In this document: positions 6,657-11,727 of the stretch, one piece after another
Position numbering within the stretch: the first letter of the stretch is position 1
Layout: every line of letters begins with the position of its first letter
Virus record (IMG/VR): IMGVR_UViG_3300046513_000239
Location: 1 to 25,116 of that record
Reading direction: 5' to 3' (one strand)
Length of the DNA stretch: 25,116 nt
DNA from: a virus
The notes under the pieces: model-generated
The model's input: only the letters and a program-made list of their open reading frames with translations
The model's database searches: none
Told to the model about the DNA's origin: nothing
Translations under genes and position numbers: made by a program

Positions 6657-7634
6657 CTATCTCCCTGTATTGGTGGAGCCGGTATGGCTGAACATTGCTT
6701 TGTAGGAGGTGAGCGCCTGGCTGCGGTCGTAGCCGCCCACCTCATGCTGGCGCAGGCGCTGGTGGTACCGGCGCCGGCCGTAGGCGCCCACGGAGATATG
6801 GTTTGGCCAGACGATGTAGCCGAGGAAGGGCACGCCGTCGGCCACCGGCGCCACGCGCACCTTTTTCGGGTGGATGGTCAGGCCATCAGCTGCGAGTCGC
6901 TCAACGATGGCCGCGCTGATCGCCATCAGCCGCTCGCGGGATTCGCCGAGGATCACCATGTCGTCCACGTAACGGACGTAATAGCGCACGCGCAGCACTT
7001 CCTTCAGCCAGTGGTCGAAATCGTTCAAGTAGACGTTTGCGAAGAGTTGGCTGGGCAAATTCCCGATAGGCATTCCCTTGTCGCGAGTGCGCCGGTAGGC
7101 GCTCGTGGTCGGGAATAGGTGATCATGCTCGTCGCCGGAGCGGAACGAATCCACCAGATTCACCAGCAGCGTGCGAATGTCCTGGTCGCCGATGTAGCGC
7201 AGGATCCTCGCCTTCAAGAGCGAGTGGTTCACCGAATAGAAATACTTCGAGATATCCAGCTGCAGCACCCATTTAGCATCCTGCGCGCGGGCAAAGTCAG
7301 CCAGGCGTCGGACCGCAGCGTGCGTGCCACGACCAGGCAAGTTGCCGTAGGTGTCCGCGATGAAGCGGGGCTGCCAGATCGGCAGCATGTAGTCGTAGAG
7401 CATCCAGTGCACGATCCGATCCTTCATCGGCGCGTCGACGACATGCCTGAATTTCTTCTCACGGATGACGAACGTCTTGTACGGCCCGAAGGTGTAGCGG
7501 CGCTCGCGCAGCTGCTGCTGGATGTTGGCCAAGTAGCGAAGCGGGTCGTCGCCGAATCGCTGCACGCGCGGGCTCTTGGACTTGTTCTTCTTTGCTTTCA
7601 GCCAGCATCCGAACAGGCTGGCTAGGTCGGTCAT
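6657..7634 (-). CDS. DGR reverse transcriptase
   Basis: The 325-residue product has the group-II-like RT core in order: LQLDISKYFYSVNH (motif A Asp about 127), GMPIGNLPSQLFANVYLN (about 188-204), YVRYVDDMVIL with catalytic YVDD (about 222-225), and LTIHPKKVR followed by FLGYIV. The IGNLPSQ signature marks diversity-generating retroelement RTs, as opposed to the QG form of other RTs. The enzyme copies template-repeat RNA with errors at adenines. I start at 7634; the frame stays open upstream to 7946 only because the template repeat lacks stops, and that extension has no RT character. No strong ribosome site is seen. No HNH or maturase domain is present. Confidence 0.95.
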   Translation of the reverse strand: MTDLASLFGCWLKAKKNKSKSPRVQRFGDDPLRYLANIQQQLRERRYTFGPYKTFVIREKKFRHVVDAPMKDRIVHWMLYDYMLPIWQPRFIADTYGNLPGRGTHAAVRRLADFARAQDAKWVLQLDISKYFYSVNHSLLKARILRYIGDQDIRTLLVNLVDSFRSGDEHDHLFPTTSAYRRTRDKGMPIGNLPSQLFANVYLNDFDHWLKEVLRVRYYVRYVDDMVILGESRERLMAISAAIVERLAADGLTIHPKKVRVAPVADGVPFLGYIVWPNHISVGAYGRRRYHQRLRQHEVGGYDRSQALTSYKAMFSHTGSTNTGR

Positions 7635-7804
7635 GCGGTGGAACGGTGCTGGCGCTGGGCCGCTTTCCGCTGCGGCGCTCGGAAGCCCCGCAGCGGTCTT
7701 CGGTTTGGCGCAGCGCCGTGCTTTCGGGTTTATCCCAGGAGCTGATCGACCAAGAATTGGCTTTCCGTGAGCAGGCTCAGCGTCTAAGCATGTAATTTTT
7801 GGGT
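7635..7804 (-). ncRNA. TR-RT spacer, probable part of the DGR template RNA
   Basis: This 170-base stretch between the template repeat and the RT start has no convincing gene. In studied DGRs the template RNA extends past the TR into the spacer, which binds the RT-Avd complex and primes cDNA synthesis. I assign that role by position only; I did not identify a specific fold. Confidence 0.5.
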
Positions 7805-7919
7805 CAGCGGAAGCCGACATTGTCGTTGGCGTTGGACGGATTCGCGTTGTTGAGCCTGAACACGCCGGCGTTGTCGCCGTCGTTCCAGTAGCCGCCGCGG
7901 ATGAGCGCATTGCCGGACC
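7805..7919 (-). repeat. DGR template repeat (TR)
   Basis: These 115 bp match three downstream-of-gene copies (8894-9008, 9874-9988, 11740-11854) at every position except template adenines of the minus strand. Read in the target frame it would encode nine Asn codons (AAC/AAT) in the pattern GGYWNDGDNAGVF-LNNANPSNANDNVGFR and then a TGA stop, the adenine-loaded design of DGR templates. Of its 24 coding-strand adenines, 22 are replaced in at least one VR. It lies 23 bases after the avd-like gene and 170 bases before the RT, the usual avd-TR-RT order. Confidence 0.97.
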
Positions 7920-7942
7920 TACCAGACCACCCCCTTCGTTGA

Positions 7943-8797
7943 TCATGATGCTGCCTTTCCGGCGCGCAGCAGGCCGCCGACCAGGCGACCAAGCTCAACG
8001 GCTAAGCCAGCGCGGTGATCGAACGCAAGTTTGAGCTTGCTTAGCCGTGGAGCCTGGGTCAGGTAGTGCTTGAGCAGATCAATGTCGGCCGAGATGGCGT
8101 GCAGCACCGTCCGGCGGTCCGTCGCCGTCCCGTAGGCGTACACGTTGCCCATGACACGCGCCATGCACGCGCGTACGTTCTCGCCAAAAGTGACGCGCAG
8201 GTCGCGCGGCATCTTGATGATGTCGTGCAGTAGCTGCGTGTCCAGATCCTGGGCTTGCGTTTTCAATTTGAAGCCGGCGCTGTCGGGGTTGGCCAGCAGC
8301 TGCTTCGTTGCGGCCTGGTTGACCTCGCCCCGCGCGCGCAGGTCTGCGATCACCTGCAGAACGATCTTGTCGGAGACTGCATTGAGCACCGAAGTATTGG
8401 CCCCGGCCTGATCGGACACGTACAGCGTGTAGCCATCGGTGCGATTGCCCAGGTAGACCACGTATGGAATCTGAAACTCCTCGATCATGGACCAGAGCCG
8501 CTTTTTGAAATTCCCGGCGGGGAAACCCACTCGGATGTGTGGCGCGTCGCTGGTATTGACCAATTTCAACCGGTAGTTCTTGAGGGTGTTAAGTGCGTGC
8601 GCGGTGCGGTCGTAGCCGTGCAGGAAGCGGCCGACTTGCACCAGTACGAGGTGTCCAGGATGCTTCTGTTCCAACTGGGCCGAGACGTCGGCCATCGGAT
8701 CTTCCTGACCGAGACCGACCTCAATTCCACGATATGCGCGAATCGAGAACTGGCCCATCTCGGCCTGTGTCGGTACTTGCGATTCGGTTTTTGGCAT
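7943..8797 (-). CDS. avd: DGR accessory protein: MutS-domain-I-like region fused to Avd-like helical bundle
   Basis: The 284-residue protein has two parts. Residues about 41-135 resemble MutS domain I (mismatch-recognition domain): HPGHLVLVQVGRFLHGYD parallels the HPxxLLLFQVGDFYE entry of MutS, followed by a GFPAGNFKKRLWSMIE segment. Residues about 185-280 form a basic helical bundle ending ELGRLVGGLLRAGK, matching Avd, the pentameric accessory variability determinant that binds the RT. Avd alone is about 125 residues, so this is a fusion. MutS-like (MSL) accessory proteins have been noted near some DGRs. The ribosome site AGGACG precedes the ATG. The gene ends 23 bases before the TR. Confidence 0.85.
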   Translation of the reverse strand: MPKTESQVPTQAEMGQFSIRAYRGIEVGLGQEDPMADVSAQLEQKHPGHLVLVQVGRFLHGYDRTAHALNTLKNYRLKLVNTSDAPHIRVGFPAGNFKKRLWSMIEEFQIPYVVYLGNRTDGYTLYVSDQAGANTSVLNAVSDKIVLQVIADLRARGEVNQAATKQLLANPDSAGFKLKTQAQDLDTQLLHDIIKMPRDLRVTFGENVRACMARVMGNVYAYGTATDRRTVLHAISADIDLLKHYLTQAPRLSKLKLAFDHRAGLAVELGRLVGGLLRAGKAAS

Positions 8798-8830
8798 TTT
8801 CGTCCTGCCTATTCAGTATTGAGAGGCCCG

Positions 8831-8849
8831 ATCACCGCTACGCAGTGAC
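8831..8849 (-). promoter_or_regulatory. DGR hairpin downstream of VR1
   Basis: On the coding strand the arms GTCACTGC and GCGGTGAT pair over eight positions (two G-T) around a 3-nt loop, GTA. It lies 44 bases past the end of VR1. Hairpins of this size just after the VR promote target recognition in the Bordetella phage DGR; equivalents follow the other two VRs here. Confidence 0.75.
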
Positions 8850-8881
8850 CGGGGACCAGTGTCCTGTGACCAGAGACCTAC
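8847..8881 (-). repeat. GACCNNN heptad array after VR1 (5 units)
   Basis: On the plus strand five consecutive 7-bp units read gaccggg, gaccagt, gtcctgt, gaccaga, gacctac. They fill the gap between the VR1 hairpin and the target gene's last codons and include its stop codon. Matching arrays occur after VR2 and VR3 but not beside the TR. Confidence 0.75.
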
Positions 8882-9789
8882 AGGGTTTTGGTGCAGCGGA
8901 AGCCGACACAGCCGTAGGCGTAGGACGGATGCGCGTGGTTGAGCCCGAACACGCCGGCGTAGACGCCGCCGTTCCAGCAGCCGCCGCGGAAGAGCGCACG
9001 GCCGGACCAGTCGCGGGCCCCGTCAGGACGCCAGCCCATGCCGAATTGGCGCGAAGGGTAGGGCGCTGTGGCCAGGGAAACCGAGTCGGCAGCGATCGTG
9101 CGATCAACGACGCCGGCGGCATCACCTTGGACATCGTCGAAAATCCAGCTGTAGACGTTGCCGGCGAAGTGGTAGATTCGCTCACCATTCGACAGCACGT
9201 GCCAGCTGCGCTCTTCTGGATCTGACGAGATGTAGGAGCCGGGCTGCCCTTCGCTGACCGTACCCGTGTGCAGGCCTTGGAATACCTTGCCGCCCCCGAC
9301 GGCGCCACCGGTCCAGTTCTCAGCTTGTTGCACGATGTTGTGGGCGATGGCCAGCGCTTGCGATTCAGTGAGAAGGCCCAGGCCTGCCGCCGAGCATGCC
9401 GCCCGGGCATCGTGGTAGGAGATGTCCACCCATGGCGCTCCTTTCTCGTCGATCATCAGGGTTTCCATAGGCCCCTTGCTTGCCGCGTACGTGCCGACAC
9501 CAAAGGCAGGGACGATGAGGCCGCTCGGCAAAGTGGTTTCTGGCACGGTCGTGAACTGCCAAGTGCTGGACAGGATGCCGGTCGCCTTGGCTACGAGTTC
9601 TTCGCACAGTTGCGGGTATTCTTCTTTGCAGGACTCCGCATATGCAAGTAGTGCAGGGTAGGAGTGCCTGTCATGAGTCAGGTCCAGTACGAAGTAATCG
9701 CACGCCTCGTGCTTCTCGCCGGCGGCGTGGCGGCCGTCGGCCCGCGTGACGTTGAATTTCTGATAGATGCCTTTGTCGCGAGTGTTCAT
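8878..9789 (-). CDS. DGR target protein 3 (FGE/C-type-lectin-like) with extra N-terminal domain
   Basis: The 303-residue protein is modular. Residues 1 to about 75 contain the compact unit KFNVTRADGRHAAGEKHEAC, YFVLDLTHD and ALLAYAESC, which I know as a free-standing small bacterial/phage protein of unknown function. Residues about 80-303 are a formylglycine-generating-enzyme/C-type-lectin-like target domain (ETTLP..., WVDISYHDARAACSAAG, QAENWTGGAVG, AGNVYSW, GMGWRPDGARDWSG) ending in VR1 and GFRC. The frame continues upstream to 10014 only by crossing VR2; the ATG at 9789 has GGAGC upstream and is the true start. No signal peptide is seen, so the protein is cytoplasmic or virion-bound. Confidence 0.92.
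   Translation of the reverse strand: MNTRDKGIYQKFNVTRADGRHAAGEKHEACDYFVLDLTHDRHSYPALLAYAESCKEEYPQLCEELVAKATGILSSTWQFTTVPETTLPSGLIVPAFGVGTYAASKGPMETLMIDEKGAPWVDISYHDARAACSAAGLGLLTESQALAIAHNIVQQAENWTGGAVGGGKVFQGLHTGTVSEGQPGSYISSDPEERSWHVLSNGERIYHFAGNVYSWIFDDVQGDAAGVVDRTIAADSVSLATAPYPSRQFGMGWRPDGARDWSGRALFRGGCWNGGVYAGVFGLNHAHPSYAYGCVGFRCTKTL
8894..9008 (-). repeat. DGR variable repeat VR1
   Basis: The 115-bp copy of the TR at the 3' end of target gene 3 shows 15 substitutions, all at TR adenines of the coding strand and none elsewhere. The encoded segment reads WSGRALFRGGCWNGGVY followed by AGVFGLNHAHPSYAYGCVGFR. Variable residues include two Cys. Confidence 0.97.
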
Positions 9790-9819
9790 CGCATGCTCCG
9801 AATCATTAGAAGAAGTGCG

Positions 9820-9838
9820 GTCACCGCTTTGCGGCGAC
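9820..9838 (-). promoter_or_regulatory. DGR hairpin downstream of VR2
   Basis: On the coding strand GTCGCCGC and GCGGTGAC pair over eight positions (one G-T) around the loop AAA. It begins 35 bases past VR2, matching the hairpins after VR1 and VR3 in core (CCGC/GCGG) and loop size. Confidence 0.78.
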
Positions 9839-9863
9839 CCGAGACCAGGGATCAGAGACCGAT
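9836..9863 (-). repeat. GACCNNN heptad array after VR2 (4 units)
   Basis: Four plus-strand units read gacccga, gaccagg, gatcaga, gaccgat. They connect the hairpin with VR2 and contain the target stop codon. The first unit overlaps the outer hairpin arm by three bases. Confidence 0.7.
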
Positions 9864-10628
9864 GGGTTGGGTGCAGCGGAAGCCGACATTGTCGTAGGCG
9901 TCGGACGGATACGCGCTGCCGAGCCCGAACACGCCGGCGTGGTCGCCGTCGCTCCAGTAGCCGCCGCGGACGAGCGCATAGCCGGACCAGCCGCTTCCGG
10001 CGCGCGGCCGCCAACCCATGCCGCGCTCCATGGAGGCATACGGCGCAGTGGCGATCGATGGTGAGTCGGCAGCAAAGGCCTGCGTGGTCAGACCGTTGGC
10101 GTCACCTTGGACATCGTCGAAGACCCAGGTTTCGGCGTTGCCGGCGGCATCCATCACAGCTTCGCCGTTAGACAAGTAGAAGGTACGACGTTCGGAAGGA
10201 TCGCTCGACACGAAGTCGCCGGCATACGGCTCGTTGACGTCGTCCAGGTCGAGGTGCAGACCTTGGAACATGTCGCCGTCGCCGACGGCGCCGCTGATCC
10301 AGTTTGCATCCTGCTGGAACAGGTTGAACGCAAGGGCCAGCGCCTGGGTCTCGGTGATCAGTGCGAAGCCGGCGTCGGCACAGGCCTTGCGCGCGTCGGC
10401 GTAATTGATCCCGACCCAGGGCTTGCCGGTGGCACTTACGATGGCTTTGCCGTCCGCGCCCTTCGAGCACAGGTACTGACCGACTTGGAATGCTGGCACG
10501 ACGATACTGGGGCGCGCGACAATACCGTCGACGATCACGCACGGCAGCGTGGTCTCAGGTACCGTGATGAAGAGGTTATTCGCTACTGCCGCTACTGCGT
10601 GTTGCTCGGTGTGGGTGGCTGTGTTCAT
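9852..10628 (-). CDS. DGR target protein 2 (FGE/C-type-lectin-like, minimal form)
   Basis: This 258-residue protein is nearly all target domain: only about 20 residues precede TVPETTLP. It shares with the other targets the PAFQVGQYLCSKG strand, WVGINYADARKACADAGF, DANWISGAVGDGDMFQGLH, and AGNAETWVFDDVQGD, and ends in VR2 with GFRCTQ. Such C-type-lectin-like folds tolerate extreme variation in surface loops and display binding sites in phage DGR targets. The start has TAGGAGC upstream. It lies 62 bases before target gene 3. No signal peptide or tail-fibre domain is visible, so the ligand and location are unknown. Confidence 0.92.
   Translation of the reverse strand: MNTATHTEQHAVAAVANNLFITVPETTLPCVIVDGIVARPSIVVPAFQVGQYLCSKGADGKAIVSATGKPWVGINYADARKACADAGFALITETQALALAFNLFQQDANWISGAVGDGDMFQGLHLDLDDVNEPYAGDFVSSDPSERRTFYLSNGEAVMDAAGNAETWVFDDVQGDANGLTTQAFAADSPSIATAPYASMERGMGWRPRAGSGWSGYALVRGGYWSDGDHAGVFGLGSAYPSDAYDNVGFRCTQPIGL
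9874..9988 (-). repeat. DGR variable repeat VR2
   Basis: The 115-bp copy of the TR at the 3' end of target gene 2 has 11 substitutions, all at coding-strand template adenines. The encoded segment is WSGYALVRGGYWSDGDH then AGVFGLGSAYPSDAYDNVGFR. It is the VR closest to the TR. Confidence 0.97.
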
Positions 10629-10670
10629 GATGCTCCTAAGTTGAGTGTGAACTTCAGTTGGTACTGCTGC

Positions 10671-10871
10671 TTACTTCCCTGGTGAACGCGGCACGCGGCG
10701 CGCGTCGGCCAGCATGCGATCGACGACAGCTTGGAGGCGCTCGCGCTCCTCGGCCGCAGTCTCATTGGCGCGGAAACTCTTGCTGGACCGCAGGCGCGAC
10801 CGCGTTCGGCACTGGCGCTCCGCTGCGCGATCCAGGCGCGCCAGTCGTTGCTCCTCTGTTTCGGTTGGCAT
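10671..10871 (-). CDS. Small charged helical protein
   Basis: The 66-residue product starts MPTETEEQRLARLDRAAERQ. It is very rich in Arg, Glu and Ala with a heptad-like pattern, likely one long helix or a coiled coil. GGAGGG precedes the ATG closely, which favours this start. It overlaps the end of the 71-residue frame upstream in a different reading frame, and target gene 2 begins about 42 bases downstream. Function unknown. Confidence 0.6.
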   Translation of the reverse strand: MPTETEEQRLARLDRAAERQCRTRSRLRSSKSFRANETAAEERERLQAVVDRMLADARRVPRSPGK

Positions 10872-10977
10872 GCACCCTCCGCAGCAATTTAGCGGCCCGC
10901 GCCGTGGCGCTGGCCAGTCGTATCGAATGGCTGAATGTGTGGCCCGCGCGCCGTGCGGACCAGACCGCGCGGATCAT
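10762..10977 (-). CDS. Small basic protein, unknown function
   Basis: This frame gives 71 residues from MIRAVWSARRAGHTF, starting at an ATGA overlap with the membrane-protein gene upstream; an ATG three codons earlier is also available. The first half is basic and helical, the second half Gly/Ala/Pro-rich. Its last 110 bases overlap the next gene in another frame, unusual here, so its full length is doubtful. I include it because of the coupled start. Confidence 0.45.
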   Translation of the reverse strand: MIRAVWSARRAGHTFSHSIRLASATARAAKLLRRVHANRNRGATTGAPGSRSGAPVPNAVAPAVQQEFPRQ

Positions 10978-11108
10978 GGATGCCATGCCGCGCTCACTTC
11001 CTGCAGGGCGACCAGCACCTGCTGCTGCGCCTCTGCATCGCTGCGCGCGGCGTCGATATAGAACAGGGCCAGCACGCCGACCACGGCGATTGCGCGGAGC
11101 CAGCTCAT
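10974..11108 (-). CDS. Very small membrane protein
   Basis: The 44-residue protein has an N-terminal hydrophobic segment, WLRAIAVVGVLALFYI (about residues 3-18), followed by an Ala/Gln-rich helix. It could be a signal-anchor protein resembling small phage spanin- or holin-associated peptides. Starts and stops overlap neighbouring frames as ATGA on both sides. The role is not established. Confidence 0.6.
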   Translation of the reverse strand: MSWLRAIAVVGVLALFYIDAARSDAEAQQQVLVALQEVSAAWHP

Positions 11109-11248
11109 GGCAGGCTCGCCACTGCCGCGCCGGCTACATCGGCCAGCCATTCAGCCAGCGCGACCAGCATCACCACGGCCACGACCAGGGTGCCGCCGTT
11201 GCGCTCGCACCAGCCGCCCGGCGCGCCAAACAGGACGCGCGCGTTCAC
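11105..11248 (-). CDS. Very small membrane protein
   Basis: This 47-residue frame starts with GTG overlapping the previous stop (GTGA). It has one membrane segment, LVVAVVMLVALAEWLADVAG (about residues 20-39), after a short Gly/Cys-containing head. It ends in an ATGA overlap with the next small membrane protein gene. Two consecutive single-pass proteins could form a pair, but no known lysis family is recognised. Confidence 0.55.
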   Translation of the reverse strand: MNARVLFGAPGGWCERNGGTLVVAVVMLVALAEWLADVAGAAVASLP

Positions 11249-11475
11249 GCTGCCGCTCCCTGCCGCCCCACCAGCTGCGTTGCGCCGCTGCGAAAGTGCA
11301 CATCGGCGCGCTGCGCACCTGCAGGGATGTCCTCCGGCGCATCCAGACTGCCGTCGTTCAAGACGGACTCGAAGCCGCTATCTTGGTAGCGGAAATGCAG
11401 CTGTTCGCTCACGCGCCGTCGGGAGTTCCTTCCGCCGGTGGCGAGGCGCAGCTTTGAAGCGTGATTTGCGTGCAT
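11245..11475 (-). CDS. Small protein of unknown function
   Basis: The 76-residue product starts MHANHASKLRLATGGRN. AGGAG lies about six to seven bases before the ATG at 11475; a GTG one codon earlier is also open. The first 25 residues are basic. The remainder has strand-like segments (QLHFRYQDSGFESVL, ADVHFRSGATQLV). No domain is recognised. Downstream coupling is by GTGA overlap. Confidence 0.55.
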   Translation of the reverse strand: MHANHASKLRLATGGRNSRRRVSEQLHFRYQDSGFESVLNDGSLDAPEDIPAGAQRADVHFRSGATQLVGRQGAAA

Positions 11476-11490
11476 CACGATCTCCTGTTG

Positions 11491-11658
11491 CTAGCGTGAG
11501 CGAACGGTGGGCGTGCCGATCAGGCCCCAGCCAAGCTGGCGGCGGATTTCCTCGGGCGCCAACACTTTGTTTTCGGTTACGCGTGCAAGACGTTGTTGCC
11601 CCATCGTGTTGCGCACCAGGTGTTTGTCAGGGCGATTTGCTGTGGCTTGCTGTGTCAT
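11491..11658 (-). CDS. Small basic protein right after VR3 hairpin
   Basis: The 55-residue frame starts MTQQATANRPDKHLVRN, with GGAGATGG just upstream. It is basic, with a C-terminal segment LAPEEIRRQLGWGLIG that could be a helix. The stop is TAG. It begins 17 bases downstream of the VR3 hairpin, so its leader RNA carries the DGR heptads and hairpin. Function unknown. Confidence 0.55.
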   Translation of the reverse strand: MTQQATANRPDKHLVRNTMGQQRLARVTENKVLAPEEIRRQLGWGLIGTPTVRSR

Positions 11659-11675
11659 GACCATCTCCAAAAGTC

Positions 11676-11696
11676 GGCCGCCGCTGCGCGGTGGCC
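11676..11696 (-). promoter_or_regulatory. DGR hairpin downstream of VR3
   Basis: On the coding strand GGCCACCGC and GCGGCGGCC pair with one A-C mismatch around the loop GCA. It begins 43 bases past VR3. Core, loop size and distance match the VR1 and VR2 hairpins. Confidence 0.75.
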
Positions 11697-11727
11697 TGTT
11701 ACCAGTGACCGGGGACCAGAGACCTAC
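11693..11727 (-). repeat. GACCNNN heptad array after VR3 (5 units)
   Basis: Plus-strand units read ggcctgt, taccagt, gaccggg, gaccaga, gacctac. The last three equal units of the VR1 array but in a different combination. The array spans the target stop codon and joins the hairpin to VR3. Confidence 0.7.

Noticed and set aside
5601-7118. Long plus-strand frame of 505 residues opposite rdgC and the RT
   Set aside because: Antisense shadow in GC-rich DNA; the minus strand carries clear RdgC and RT motifs.
6657-7946. A 429-residue version of the reverse transcriptase
   Set aside because: The first 104 residues are a reading of the template repeat and TR-RT spacer in a frame without RT character; DGR RTs of this type begin close to the MTDLASL start at 7634.
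7804-7998. A 64-residue protein ending in the TR reading frame
   Set aside because: It shows what the TR would encode, but it begins inside the avd-like gene in another frame and has no ribosome site; the TR acts as template RNA.
8878-10014. A 378-residue version of target protein 3
   Set aside because: The extra N-terminus is an Arg-rich out-of-frame reading across VR2 and the end of target gene 2; the ATG at 9789 has a good ribosome site.
10658-11660. Overlapping plus-strand frames of about 240 residues in the mini-gene region
   Set aside because: Composition is Arg/Ser/Pro-rich and there are no motifs; the minus strand shows coupled starts, ribosome sites and membrane segments.
8847-11727. 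A CRISPR array interpretation of the repeated segments
   Set aside because: The repeats are 115-bp DGR VRs and short heptads lying at gene ends kilobases apart, with no spacer architecture and no cas genes.
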